Notes: generated by a model not told the origin, from the letters alone. 37,560 nt of DNA from WRMR01 sp031548645 (GCA_031548645.1 JAVBQX010000182.1:1-37560), one strand, 5' to 3'. Shown: positions 17,401 to 26,099, counted from the first letter of the stretch. A program made the numbers and translations.

Positions 17401-20400
17401 GAGGTCGCTTACCGGAAAGCTCAACGTTATCTCGTTCGCGCCATCCCGGAAGCCATTTCCGAAAAACCGACTTCGCCTTCCCAACATGACGCGCAACAGG
17501 AAAAAGGCGTTTGGATCGTGACCGGCGGCGCACGGGGGATCACCGCCCTTGCCGCAAAGGCGATCGCGCAACGTTTTGAAAGCAAATTGCATATCCTCGG
17601 CTCATCGCCCGAACCGGACATCGACGAAAACTGGCTCGACATGACGGCCGATGAAATTCAGGTCGTTCGCCGAAAAATCATGGCCGAAGCGGTTGCTCGA
17701 AAAGAAATTCCGGCCAAAGCCTGGGAACGTGTGGAAAAAAGCATTGAGATCAAACGCAATTTTCGCTCGTTTCGCGAGTCGGGAATTCATTTTGAATATC
17801 ACATATGCGACTTGTGCGATGAAAAATCGATTCGTCGCGTTTTGGAAAAGATCGCCCGGGATGATCATCCTATTCACGGCGTCATCCATGGCGCGGGCTT
17901 TGAGGCCGCTTGTCGTTTTGAGAAAAAGAAACTGGAAAACGTTCAACGAACATTCGACGTCAAGGTCCGTGGTGCGGTCACGCTTCTTCGCGAGATGGAG
18001 AGATTGCATCTGGAACCTTCGGTGTTCGTCGGCTTTTCATCGATCAGCGGACGTTTTGGCGGGGTGGGGCAAGTCGATTACTGCGCCGCCAACGAGATGC
18101 TTGCCAAGTTCCTGGGCTGGTATGCGAGGCATAATTCTCATTGTCGCACGATCACTTTTCATTGGCCCGCTTGGGGTGAGGTCGGGATGGCCGTTCGTCC
18201 GGAATCCAAAATCGCCCTGAAAGCGGCCGGACTCGATTTTATGCCGCCCGGTGAAGGGATTGATCATCTTCTCGGTGAAATCGAATCGGAATCCGGTGAG
18301 CGTGAAATCCTGGTTACGGATTGGACGTACTATAAACGTTTCTATCCCGACCACGTTTCCGTTCCCGGTCAGGTTGCGAATGATGCCGCGGAAGAGAACG
18401 ACGATGCGGGGAATTCCATTCGAGATTCGGAATCAAATAACCGCCTGATTCTTGTCGGCAATAACGCAGACGCCAATGCGTTGGCCAGGGAGTGTGCGGC
18501 CAACGGGGATTCGGTGACGCATCTTTCAGAATTCATCGCGGAAAAGCAACAACATTTGGTTTTGGAAAAACCGGAACGGGAAAATTCGCACTGCGATGCA
18601 GGTCGCGAAACGATGGTCGTAACGACTCCGCGTGATCCGCTCGGATTTCATTGTCTTGGCGCCCAGCGTTGGAAGAACCGTTTCGACTTTTTCATCCGAC
18701 CTGCGCTGCGGGTTTGCCGTGATTGGCTTTTCCTTGACGCGAATCACGATCAGCCGAACAAGCAACTTGTCGTTTTGACTTCGCTGGGATCGTTTTTCAA
18801 GGAAACGTCTCACAACGAAACTGCGATCAATGAAAATGACATCCCCTGTCAACTGGAAAGCGTGATACTTTACGAAACGCTTCGCATGTGGAAAAATGAT
18901 TGGAGACGCCGAAACGCCGGCGTTTCATGCAACGTTCCCAAGGTCGTGTTTCTTGACTATGACGCCGAAACGTCACCTGAAATCGTCGCTTCGCATACCT
19001 TTTCCATGTTGAATGGGCCGTCTCGAAGCGACGACACGGCCATTCATCGTCTTTCAGATTCGGATTGTATTCGGCATGCTTCGACCATCAATCACGCTCC
19101 GATTTCATTGAAAAAACTTGAGGGATTTCTTGATCGGACGTTTGAAAAGAAAAGTCAAGAGTCCGTTGAAAACAGGAATTGGGTCATCGTGATTCACGGT
19201 CGTCTCACTCAAGACCATTTACGCGAACAGGTTGACGTCGTCAACAAACGTTTTGCACGTTTTGCCGCCAATCTGCATTTTATCGCACGACTTCCGGATT
19301 CTGGTTTATCAGATTCGGAAACATCGTCTCGCGTTCTCTATTTAAACAAAAAAGGCGGCGAAGAAATCAATTGGGTCGATCAGCTGGCTTCCATCCGGAA
19401 TGAAACGGGGCAGATCCACGGAATCATTCACATTGTCGACAAAGAAACGTCCGTTCAATCCGAGTCCCGTGATTGCCCCGTCGACAAAGCATTTGAAATG
19501 ACTCATTGGATGATGAGCACATTCTGTTTGACGAAGAATGATCCTCTCGATTTTCTTTTTGCGGTCGGCGCTTCAAGCGGTGATTCGTGCGGATACCTTG
19601 ACAATATCGCGGCAGCCATGTTGGAGCATTTTCGATTTCAACGTCCGGAAACGAATTGTCTCGTTTTTTCGAAGGCCGGGGAATCAGCGATTGACGTTTT
19701 TGAAGAAAAGGTCTCCACTGAAAAGAAAAGAGATGAGTACCGATTTTCCCTGATCCATGACTTGTCGCGAAATGAGAACGATTTGTTCCGGGCGCACGGG
19801 GTTTTCAACAGGGATTCCGATAATTTCCTTGTCGACCATCAGATTAACAACGTCCCGATACTTCCCATGGTCGTCGTCCTGGAGTGTTTCGCGGAAGCAA
19901 TTCTCAAAGCTCAAGAGTCGTCCGTATTAACCGGGGAATGGGACCGTTTCAGCTTCAAAGACCTGCGAATGCACCAGGGTTTCCTGTTCCGCAGTTCGCA
20001 GCCGTATCGTTTTTATATCCGCGCGACCCAAAAGCCCGGCAAGAAACAAGAGTTGCTCCTGGAATTGTGCGGCGACTACTACACCGTGAAGGAAAAATTG
20101 CTGAAAACGGACAAAATCTATGCGTCGGTTCAAGTGGTGTTTGGTCATGCGGACAAAACGGAATTCCGTGATTTCCCGGTTTATCCGGAGCCGTGGTTTG
20201 ACAATGAATATCCTGAAGACGGTCAAATGCCGATCTACCATGGTCCGACGCTTCGGTCCCTGAAGCGCATGTTTTATTTCGGTCCCGAAACCAACCGCGC
20301 CATCGGTGACATCGTCGTGCCGCATTCGCTTGAAATATTCGGAAATGATTCGTTCGCCATGCCGGATGAAAAGGCCATGGCATCCCCGGTTTTTGACGCG

Positions 20401-20742
20401 TCCGTGATTGACGCCGCATATTTCGCTTGCGGACTTTTACATTGGGTCTATCATAACGGTGTTTGCATACCGTCCGGAATTGATCACCTTACGATCGGAA
20501 AGGCAAAACTGCAACCCGGGACCATGGCCAAAGTGCATATCGAAGAAATTTTCACCCAACCGGATGGTCGTCAGGAAATGTCTTCCCGCAATGAAGTGCA
20601 ATTCAATTTCACGATTTACAATGACCGTCATGAAATGGTCTATGATGTGTCGGGATACCGGACGTCGGTTTTGCCCAGCTTGATTAGCCGATCGCAATGG
20701 AGCCGGGCACAGCAGGAAACGGCCGCCAACGAGTCCCGGTGA
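11422..20742 (+). CDS. PKS1: KS-CLF-AT-C45 Ntn-hydrolase-KR-psiKR-DH
   Basis: Multidomain iterative-type polyketide/fatty-acid synthase of 3106 aa. Domain order by motif: KS about 15-450 with DAACSSS (Cys222) and His354 and His394; a KS-like domain about 501-955 where the active Cys position is Thr702 and the second His is lost (KIGFLNGASG), as in chain-length-factor domains; AT about 990-1275 with GQGSQ and GHSYGEY (Ser1081) and His1186 in GFHSP; a penicillin-acyltransferase-like C45 domain about 1350-1700 with Gly-Cys1452, Asp1471 and Asn1604-His1605; KR about 1800-2320 with TGGARGI (2034-2040) and Ser2206/Tyr2220/Asn2224; a degenerate SDR-like region about 2330-2780; and DH about 2790-3095 with His2806 and Asp2997. 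No ACP motif was found. It resembles PfaA/PfaC-type and heterocyst-glycolipid-type synthases, but this order is not one I recognise. The AT probably loads malonyl units. No strong Shine-Dalgarno precedes the ATG. Confidence 0.92.
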   Translation: MEQISFQNQEYPFFTPLAIVGLACRLPGADSKEHFWEMLLHGHVNYDELAPDRLNQELYYDPEKGVSGKTYGKIGSCFDYKAGKRKFLNSHHQFYSHDLAHHLICQVAFDACRDAGYSVENFPWKKTGVFMGFTRGSDTACQWIFSSFADRILDYLNETPMFASLGTSKKQEIIEKARQQIRTNYSEALKIDPTRYASRLAAYEIASKLGLNSQTMIMDAACSSSLTAFSIAGRSLAIGEIDAAIVGGASFFNSDSLVLFSKAQSIGSSFSCPFDHRADGLIGGEAHVFLVLKTLEKALRDGDRIQAVIRGIGVSSDGKGKSLWAPRKEGQQEAVRRAYRFGADPNNLCFIEAHATSTPLGDPTEVEAIGDALRELLPNHHKVRIGSVKANVGHTLEAAGLVGLAKSVLVLQNRIVPPQVNIEKLNEHIDWQRFPLHVPIKPETLEPNEQGKPLQVAANSFGIGGLNVHVVLEEYQSSSHDSLVASSLPPTRPSAQALKKPIAVIGMGCVFPEAHTVGDYWKLLSGDGDAFSESPDDDPLKFNDPQGRFPKLESGGYVKGWKYDWKRHKIPPLQVSRANPLQFMILEAVDEAFEQSGYKQREFDRKKTSVFIGTAFESDFAISLQLGIQLPEILDALGRSLREEGIDEKTIEELLEQYKKYFFSQQPAFLDETGSFTPSTLASRITKTFDLMGGAASIDSGTNSFMAALSSAVNMLRSGESRMVVCAGAQQSMSFLRFGKTKQDDEPSDLVFGEGAGAVLLKDLEQAKKDGDRVLAVIHDVTCVSGEDTIASLEEAFQKTTQFVQDEKLSLNLVETNVRFAQATPQKRSDSSQKLERQKGDNSAAANVPGGEMRPVPLGSAAGKIGFLNGASGVASLIKMILSMEHLKTPGVSRNGRDIVKIDAGNYSLRENSEATSLISDHSEGRLFGALLALDSNDLQNYAYSVLVERGNPVPEKHRHAIEKLPQHHAARDMPQRPSGVREESRPGLCALLFPGQGSQYHKMLQSFSGALPECREILDDLDVSLKRLGFPTFQEMAWDEPSQLGRDIFKTQLSLLVADTAFHRLFQRMGGEGDIVLGHSYGEYPALVAAGAWSFESAAVATRHRCRAIEALPGDCGGMLSTNAPRETLESLFTKIETGALHVSNRNTPDQIVVSGASPALRDLDALLKKEKFFSVILRVPAGFHSPLVETVRDPLRRSLNDVFLRVPAKPFLSSVSGRFEADPDVLKSNLVEQMIRPVDFVQMIDKLYAYGVRSFVELGPQTILSNMLRKILAGRECKILHADPSKSDTSEPREHLAKIIREIHDDRLPKNEPNAVATKERERTAPILAPESRTGVETGLSRPLLPDLEYIELSGSPFEMGVKTGTVFRADIHRTLSRYSDLAYSDVAFPKTPDSLPVAESFFPSPYMEEMRGLAEGAGVSLQAVLRHNFSGYPVGSDSDFSRSHHGLGCVFFAGRCHSGAFVQGANIDVPIFRTLSGGHAGQMQLRRPDGKIPHLVTTGTAFLGGIFGVNASGLVLSSAALSEFLPIPSDMPGCLPLPLLNHVLAECGSIESAIACFRNTVKCGSWSFCLTNLVTEQIARIEYSPRHFVVHRDLPFAVAANHQLYLDDASSHGQPLPFKDSVARHTRIQQLLKINADRFQVEPEEAFLALRDKHDISLGRVPRHRTLNTVWRIDNTASLLLDAKERTLKIATTDIEQTDSEDTPHRHAVFELEEFLPELRNLNAGSASSSPDADTGKNQSFTQAKPSRNVSGNLKNVAVGKTITRDDYAGKNTSVEGNKPYQSQNAFDRFVLRMVPAPLPAENILKYENAAIIIGGDENKVAAALGEVLAENGISFFQISTDMSLSKINEFLADLMSKKPISHLFLLAPHDPSAKTVLNKPYWPERMEQGVVMPLMVVKEWIPLALKTFGSLERCAVIAGTSLGGDFGFASHVFSCESGGIAGLLKGIRMETSMTGQPLRTRIVDHDHQEDPKVIASQLFLESSFRDEECEVAYRKAQRYLVRAIPEAISEKPTSPSQHDAQQEKGVWIVTGGARGITALAAKAIAQRFESKLHILGSSPEPDIDENWLDMTADEIQVVRRKIMAEAVARKEIPAKAWERVEKSIEIKRNFRSFRESGIHFEYHICDLCDEKSIRRVLEKIARDDHPIHGVIHGAGFEAACRFEKKKLENVQRTFDVKVRGAVTLLREMERLHLEPSVFVGFSSISGRFGGVGQVDYCAANEMLAKFLGWYARHNSHCRTITFHWPAWGEVGMAVRPESKIALKAAGLDFMPPGEGIDHLLGEIESESGEREILVTDWTYYKRFYPDHVSVPGQVANDAAEENDDAGNSIRDSESNNRLILVGNNADANALARECAANGDSVTHLSEFIAEKQQHLVLEKPERENSHCDAGRETMVVTTPRDPLGFHCLGAQRWKNRFDFFIRPALRVCRDWLFLDANHDQPNKQLVVLTSLGSFFKETSHNETAINENDIPCQLESVILYETLRMWKNDWRRRNAGVSCNVPKVVFLDYDAETSPEIVASHTFSMLNGPSRSDDTAIHRLSDSDCIRHASTINHAPISLKKLEGFLDRTFEKKSQESVENRNWVIVIHGRLTQDHLREQVDVVNKRFARFAANLHFIARLPDSGLSDSETSSRVLYLNKKGGEEINWVDQLASIRNETGQIHGIIHIVDKETSVQSESRDCPVDKAFEMTHWMMSTFCLTKNDPLDFLFAVGASSGDSCGYLDNIAAAMLEHFRFQRPETNCLVFSKAGESAIDVFEEKVSTEKKRDEYRFSLIHDLSRNENDLFRAHGVFNRDSDNFLVDHQINNVPILPMVVVLECFAEAILKAQESSVLTGEWDRFSFKDLRMHQGFLFRSSQPYRFYIRATQKPGKKQELLLELCGDYYTVKEKLLKTDKIYASVQVVFGHADKTEFRDFPVYPEPWFDNEYPEDGQMPIYHGPTLRSLKRMFYFGPETNRAIGDIVVPHSLEIFGNDSFAMPDEKAMASPVFDASVIDAAYFACGLLHWVYHNGVCIPSGIDHLTIGKAKLQPGTMAKVHIEEIFTQPDGRQEMSSRNEVQFNFTIYNDRHEMVYDVSGYRTSVLPSLISRSQWSRAQQETAANESR

Positions 20743-20791
20743 TGATTCAGTTTCGATGTGTTAAATAAATTTCTTTTTTAGGTTGATAGCT

Positions 20792-21559
20792 ATGATTGAT
20801 TTGACAGGAAAAACGGCATTGGTCACGGGAGCTTCGCGAGGGATCGGCAAAGCGATCGCTTTGCGACTTGCGGAAGCCGGCGCCGATGTCGTTGTGAATT
20901 ATATCAGTTCGGGGTCCGCGAAGGCAGCACATGAAACGGCCAAAGCCATCACGGAAATGGGACGGAACGCTTACGTCGTCAAGGCGGATGTCAGCGAACT
21001 TTCAGACGTCCAGTCCATGATCGACTTTATCAAACAGGAAGCGGGGCAATTGGATATTCTGGTATGCAATGCGGCTTCCGGGGGGTTTCGTCCCTTGCTG
21101 GCGACCAATGAAAAGAATTTTATCGCTGCGATGAGAACGAACGTTCTTTCACTGATTTACCTTGTCCAATCCGCGGCGTCTTTGCTCAAAAAATCATCCG
21201 GGCGCGGTAAAATCGTCGCGATTTCCAGCCACGGATCGAATATGGCGTTGCCCATGTACGGCCTGATCGGTGCGTCGAAAGCCTCGTTGGAAAGCACTGT
21301 CAGACATTTGACCCTCGAAGTGGGGGATTACGCCAACGTGAATATCGTCAAAGCCGGACTCGTTGACACCGATTCCACGAGAAACATACCCAACGCCGAC
21401 GCCATGTTTGAAGGACGTCAAACGAAAACCATGGTCGGCAATCGTTATCTTGAAGCCTCGGACGTCGCAAACGCCGTTTGTTTCCTGGCCAGTTCCATGA
21501 GCGACATGGTTCAAGGTGCGACTTTGACCGTCGACGGGGGATCCGATATTCATATTTAG
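20792..21559 (+). CDS. FabL-like enoyl-ACP reductase (SDR)
   Basis: This 255-aa short-chain dehydrogenase has 'TGASRGIG' (residues 13-20) for NADPH, 'CNAASGGFRP' (92-101) and a catalytic pair Tyr156/Lys163 spaced Y-x6-K in 'YGLIGASK'. Ordinary FabG ketoreductases have NNAG and Y-x3-K. The NAASG signature and Y-x6-K spacing match Bacillus FabL (enoyl-ACP reductase III), and the C-terminus 'DMVQGATLTVDGG' fits that group. It lies 49 bp after PKS1, so it probably supplies the enoyl-reduction step in trans that no PKS here contains. I chose the ATG at 20792; a TTG nine bases upstream is a less likely start. A specialised ketoreductase remains possible until assayed. Confidence 0.85.
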   Translation: MIDLTGKTALVTGASRGIGKAIALRLAEAGADVVVNYISSGSAKAAHETAKAITEMGRNAYVVKADVSELSDVQSMIDFIKQEAGQLDILVCNAASGGFRPLLATNEKNFIAAMRTNVLSLIYLVQSAASLLKKSSGRGKIVAISSHGSNMALPMYGLIGASKASLESTVRHLTLEVGDYANVNIVKAGLVDTDSTRNIPNADAMFEGRQTKTMVGNRYLEASDVANAVCFLASSMSDMVQGATLTVDGGSDIHI

Positions 21560-21678
21560 CCGTAAAAAAATCAGGACGATATCACAATTTGCATGAAACA
21601 AAAAGGTTTCGTATTTTGAACAGAACCTTGTGACAGCACAAATATCCGCGGACTCCGTCCGACGTTTTTTGCAACAAC

Positions 21679-23145
21679 ATGAAATACATCGCATTGACAG
21701 GGGCAGCCGGCCTGCTCGGCTCTTATTTGTTAAAAGACCTCCTTGGCTCAGGTTGTCGCCTGGCCGTCTTCGTCCGTAAAAGCCGGACGGAGAACGCTCG
21801 CTCTCGCATTGAGTCGATTCTCCGGCGATTTGAAAATACCTTGCGGGTTCCTTTGCCGCGTCCCGTGGTTTTAGAAAGCGACCTGTGTTCCGAAGGACTC
21901 GGACTGGATTCGAACGCACGCCGATGGATCGCCGACAATGTCGATACGGTCATCCACAATGCCGCGAGTCTTGAGTTTCTCCACGACCCGAAAACGAACG
22001 AACCTTTTCGCAGCAATATCCACGGAACGGAACACCTGCTTGAGCTTGTCAAGGAGTGTTCCATCCGAAAGTTTCACCAGGTTTCCACGGCTTATGTGTG
22101 CGGCCTGCGCGAAGGACTCATCCGGGAAGGAGAACTCAATTGCGGACAGACTTTCGGAAACGCCTACGAAGAGAGCAAAATGAAGTCGGAGACGGCGGTT
22201 CGCGCGGCGTCTTTCCTCGACAGCGTGACGGTCTACAGGCCGGCCATCATCGTAGGCGACTCCGCGACCGGCTACACGCCGACCTATCATGGGTTTTACA
22301 CGCCTTTGAAAATTCTTTACCCTCTCCTGAATCGCGGTGACGTGACGCCCGAAGGCATACGCGCCATTCTCAATGCGATGGGTTTGAACGGCCGGGACCA
22401 GAAAAACTTCGTTCCCGTCGATTGGATTTCGAAGGTCATGACATATATCGTCATGCGACCCGGGCTGCATGGGAAGTGTTATCACCTGGCGCCCGGAAAA
22501 CGGACCAGCATCGATACCTTGTGTGACATCCTGGTCGAATCATTGGGAATCCCCAAGGAAAAACAGCAAATAAGCCTGAACGCCGGTTCGGAAAAAAATC
22601 TGATCGAAACATTCCTTTCCCAGATGAACGTCTACCGCGCCTATTGGCGAAACGACCCTGAATTCGATATGAGCAATACGTATTCCGCGGCAGGTCACAT
22701 TGCCTGTCCCGAAATGAACGAAGAGAGAATGCGTCTTTTGATGCGTTATGCCGTCAAATCGAATTTCGGTTGGCCGCATCCGAAGCCGTTGATCCCGGAC
22801 CATGACTCCGGCCTGCTTCTTTCCCGCCTGGATAAAAAACATGATTCCCCCTTGAAACGGGACGTAAAGCAACTGTTCGGTTTGCGCATCGTCGGTTCGG
22901 GAGGAGGAGATTGGACGATCACGTCAAATGAAAACCGGGATCATGAGATGGAATCCACGCCCGGGCTTCCCTGCTTCCCCACTCCGACGGCTCGTTTGAA
23001 TGCGACGCTTTTCAGGAGTCTCCATGAAAGAACAAAATTCATCCATGATTTGCGGCCGGGAGACATTACTTGGGAAAATGCCAATGACGAATGGATCGCA
23101 TGTCAAGGAAACGTGTGGCTGTCGAAATTGCTGTCGCAACTGTAG
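21679..23145 (+). CDS. Thioester-reductase-like extended SDR (fatty acyl reductase type)
   Basis: This 488-aa protein has an N-terminal Rossmann motif 'TGAAGLLG' (residues 7-14), 'VIHNAASLEF' (91-100), 'QVSTAYVCG' (134-142) and the catalytic 'YEESKMKSE' (Tyr163, Lys167). It fits the male-sterility / thioester-reductase NAD(P)-binding family, which reduces acyl-thioesters to aldehydes or alcohols. Unlike NRPS terminal reductases and cyanobacterial HglB-like proteins it has no carrier or adenylation domain. About 170 residues after the reductase core (from about 320) have no domain I recognise and include an Arg/Lys-rich stretch. It lies between the FabL-like gene and PKS2, so a role in reductive product release from the shared ACP is likely but not shown. 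Confidence 0.82.
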   Translation: MKYIALTGAAGLLGSYLLKDLLGSGCRLAVFVRKSRTENARSRIESILRRFENTLRVPLPRPVVLESDLCSEGLGLDSNARRWIADNVDTVIHNAASLEFLHDPKTNEPFRSNIHGTEHLLELVKECSIRKFHQVSTAYVCGLREGLIREGELNCGQTFGNAYEESKMKSETAVRAASFLDSVTVYRPAIIVGDSATGYTPTYHGFYTPLKILYPLLNRGDVTPEGIRAILNAMGLNGRDQKNFVPVDWISKVMTYIVMRPGLHGKCYHLAPGKRTSIDTLCDILVESLGIPKEKQQISLNAGSEKNLIETFLSQMNVYRAYWRNDPEFDMSNTYSAAGHIACPEMNEERMRLLMRYAVKSNFGWPHPKPLIPDHDSGLLLSRLDKKHDSPLKRDVKQLFGLRIVGSGGGDWTITSNENRDHEMESTPGLPCFPTPTARLNATLFRSLHERTKFIHDLRPGDITWENANDEWIACQGNVWLSKLLSQL

Positions 23146-23198
23146 ATGCCACATTGTATGAGATTTAAAGTAAACAGGATTGTGTAAAGAGAAAAGAA

Positions 23199-26099
23199 AT
23201 GTCTCTCCAGGATTATTCCCCTTTTAATTCCGATATTCCCGTTGCCATTGTCGGGATGGCTTGTCGTTTGCCCGGCGCGGACGATTATGGGGCGTTTTGG
23301 AAAAATATTTCCACTGGAGTTTCCTCCGTACAAAAGGTTTCCGGGGAACGTTTTGACAGGGAATTATTTTACGATCCCCGAAAAGGAATCGTAAATAAAT
23401 CCTATTCCGACCTCGGGGCGTTGATCAAGTATCGTCCGATTGACCGCAGCATATGCCCGATGACCGATGAGCTTGAGGCGACTCATGACATCGTCCACCG
23501 TAATCTTTGCGAGGTCGCGTCCCGCGCCTGCATTGACGCCGGCTTGGACCCGTTCCGTTTTCCCGTAAAAAACACGGGCGTTTACATCGGGAATACCAGG
23601 GCGGGGAATGTCGGAAGCAATCAGGTCGTCTCAATGACGCTTCCTGAAACGATTCGATATTTGATGGAAACCGAAACGTTGCGCCGTGGAAACGGGGGAG
23701 TCACCCTGCCGTCTTGTGAACGAATCATGGCCGAGGTCGTGAGGGAAGTCCGTGAAAGACACGCTTCGCAATCTAATTCCGCGGGGGGTGTCGCCCCGGC
23801 GAACGGCGCCGCGAACATCATTTCAATTGCACACAAACTGGACGGCCCTTGCATGGTTTTCAATTCGGCCTGCGCTTCGTCGCTCCAGGCTTTGTCGCAA
23901 GCCGTTTTGGGATTGCAATTGGGACACATTGACATGGCCTTTGCGGGCGGCGCCTCGTTTTTCCATACGGACACGTTGGTTCTTTTTTCTTATGCGCATT
24001 CGTTGGCCACCAGTCGTTCCTGCCCATTTGACGCCGAGGCCGACGGCTTGGTCGTCGGCGAGGGGGCCATCGTGCTTTTGCTGAAACGCCTTGACGACGC
24101 CCTTGCTTGCGGCGACACCGTTCACGCCGTGATTCGCGGAATCGGCGTCGCATCGGACGGTAAAGGGAAAAGTCTTTGGGCGCCTCGCAAAGAGGGACAA
24201 ATCGAAGCCATGCGTCGCGCGTATCGCGCGGACGTCAACCCGTCGGACATCGGTTTCATTGAAGCCCATGCAACGTCGACCGCACTCGGGGATGCGACGG
24301 AAATGGAAGCGATCAACGATTATTTCGGCGAGTACGTTCGCGGACGTTCTGTCCCGCTCGGAAGTACAAAGGGAAATGTCGGACACACGATTGAGGTTGC
24401 GGGATTGACAAGTTTGCTGAAGGCCGTTCTATGCATGAAAAACCGGACGATTCCCCCGGTCGCGGGGCTCAAAACATTGAGCGGCAAGATTCCATGGGAC
24501 GATATTCCGTTTCACGTGCCGACCGCTCCGGTCGAATGGCGACAATTGTCGGACAAACCCCGTCTCGCGGCGGTGAACTCTTTCGGGATCGGCGGACTGA
24601 ATGTCCATGTCGTGCTGGAGGAATTTCCTGAAAAAGCCGCAGTTTCGAAAACGTCGACACCTCGGACCGGCAACAAACGGCGAATAACGGTCAAAAACGA
24701 GTCTTCGCCCATCGCGATTATCGGTTTTGGCAATATATTCCCCGGTGCGTTGAATTCGGCTTCCTATCAAGAATTGCTGGAAAAGGACGCAACCCGCTTC
24801 ACGCATGTGCCGGCGGGTAAATTCAACGAAAATATTTTACGCGATTTCTTTTTTCCCAACCGTAATGATATTCCTCCTTTCCTGGGCGGTTTCATCGAAA
24901 ATTATCAATACGACTGGCGGAAAAACAGGATTCCGCCAAAGCAGATTGAAAATGCCTCGCCACTTCAGTTCATGATTCTTGACGCGGTCAACGAATCTTT
25001 CGATGTTGCTGGTCTTGCTCCCGGCGATATTGACAGAAAGCGGGTCGGTGTCGTTGTCGGCACTTCATTCGGAAGCGATTTTTCCGTTCAACTTGGCGTG
25101 ACATTGTTCCTGCCGCGTTTGCAGAAAATCCTTGAGCAGAAGTTCGCCGAAGCGGGAATGAACGAGCGGACGATACGACAGATACTCCAGGAATACGCGG
25201 ACATTCTCCTGAAGAGGATGCCCGCGCTCATTGATGAAACAGGGAGCTTTACGGTCAGCGCATTGGCGTCGAGGATCACGAAAACGTTCGACCTCATGGG
25301 AGGCGCCGTTGCCATTGACGCCGAGAACGCCTCCAGTTTCGCGTCGATTCAGTGTTGCGTCGACCAATTGAGATCCAAAATGAACGACATGATGATCTGC
25401 ATTTCAGGCCAACAGGACATGGGCGCCGGAGTTTTCGAATCCATGGTCAAACATGAGGCCTATTCCGGCGCTCCATTCAATGGATGGTTCGATCAAAAAG
25501 GCCGGGGATATCCTCCCGCCGAAGGGTGCGGCGTTCTTTTGTTGAAACGACATGAAGATGCATTGAAAGATCACAATAAAATTTTCGGTCTTATTCGATC
25601 CGTCGGCGCAAGCAGCGGAATTGATCGTTACCGGACTCACAAAAAATCTTTGACACGTGCGATTGAAAATTCGGAACATGGGACGTCGAAGCATCCCGTG
25701 CTTCCTGATTTCGTCGAACTGGCGACCCAAACCTGCCTTGAGGAAAACGTTCATTTTGTCGACGCATTGGCCGATTTCCTCCATGAAATCGATCCCGTTT
25801 GTTCAAAAAACGATATCCAACTCGTCTCTCCCGCGTCCAGAATCGGAAACATGGGAAATGCCTCGGGCATGGCCGCGATCATTAAAACGCTTCTTGCATT
25901 TTCCGCGGATCGTTATCCTTCGGAAAGCGAAGTCCAAAAAACGGCGACGTATATCAGCCGCTACAAGGATCGTTTTGGCGTCCCCAAACAACCGGTTCCA
26001 TGGTCCGCGGATCATGAATGTCATGTTTACCTGAATGCCGGTTCCTACAATTCCTACAGCATTATCGTAAGTCAACCCGATAGAACGAGGACTTATTGA
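23199..26099 (+). CDS. PKS2: ketosynthase-chain length factor didomain
   Basis: This 966-aa protein has two KS-fold domains only. The first (about 10-460) carries 'NSACASS' with Cys225, plus His357 (EAHATS) and His396 (NVGH), so it should catalyse Claisen condensation. The second (about 500-960) starts 'SPIAIIGFGNIFPGA'. The position of the catalytic Cys is Asn710 ('IDAENASSF') and the later His is Asn ('RIGNMGNASG'), so it should be inactive and act like a chain-length factor. The conserved 'GKGKSLWAPRKEGQ' is shared with PKS1. There is no AT, ACP or reductive domain, so acyl and extender units must arrive on other proteins. An AAAGAG-type Shine-Dalgarno sits before the ATG at 23199. The discrete ACP gene follows after 42 bp. 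A frameshift-truncated larger PKS is unlikely because the CLF domain is complete. Confidence 0.9.
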   Translation: MSLQDYSPFNSDIPVAIVGMACRLPGADDYGAFWKNISTGVSSVQKVSGERFDRELFYDPRKGIVNKSYSDLGALIKYRPIDRSICPMTDELEATHDIVHRNLCEVASRACIDAGLDPFRFPVKNTGVYIGNTRAGNVGSNQVVSMTLPETIRYLMETETLRRGNGGVTLPSCERIMAEVVREVRERHASQSNSAGGVAPANGAANIISIAHKLDGPCMVFNSACASSLQALSQAVLGLQLGHIDMAFAGGASFFHTDTLVLFSYAHSLATSRSCPFDAEADGLVVGEGAIVLLLKRLDDALACGDTVHAVIRGIGVASDGKGKSLWAPRKEGQIEAMRRAYRADVNPSDIGFIEAHATSTALGDATEMEAINDYFGEYVRGRSVPLGSTKGNVGHTIEVAGLTSLLKAVLCMKNRTIPPVAGLKTLSGKIPWDDIPFHVPTAPVEWRQLSDKPRLAAVNSFGIGGLNVHVVLEEFPEKAAVSKTSTPRTGNKRRITVKNESSPIAIIGFGNIFPGALNSASYQELLEKDATRFTHVPAGKFNENILRDFFFPNRNDIPPFLGGFIENYQYDWRKNRIPPKQIENASPLQFMILDAVNESFDVAGLAPGDIDRKRVGVVVGTSFGSDFSVQLGVTLFLPRLQKILEQKFAEAGMNERTIRQILQEYADILLKRMPALIDETGSFTVSALASRITKTFDLMGGAVAIDAENASSFASIQCCVDQLRSKMNDMMICISGQQDMGAGVFESMVKHEAYSGAPFNGWFDQKGRGYPPAEGCGVLLLKRHEDALKDHNKIFGLIRSVGASSGIDRYRTHKKSLTRAIENSEHGTSKHPVLPDFVELATQTCLEENVHFVDALADFLHEIDPVCSKNDIQLVSPASRIGNMGNASGMAAIIKTLLAFSADRYPSESEVQKTATYISRYKDRFGVPKQPVPWSADHECHVYLNAGSYNSYSIIVSQPDRTRTY

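Noticed and set aside
23199..26099. PKS2 as a truncated or frameshifted larger PKS
   Set aside because: Both KS-fold domains are complete, the stop follows a natural domain end, and the downstream ACP has its own start and Shine-Dalgarno.
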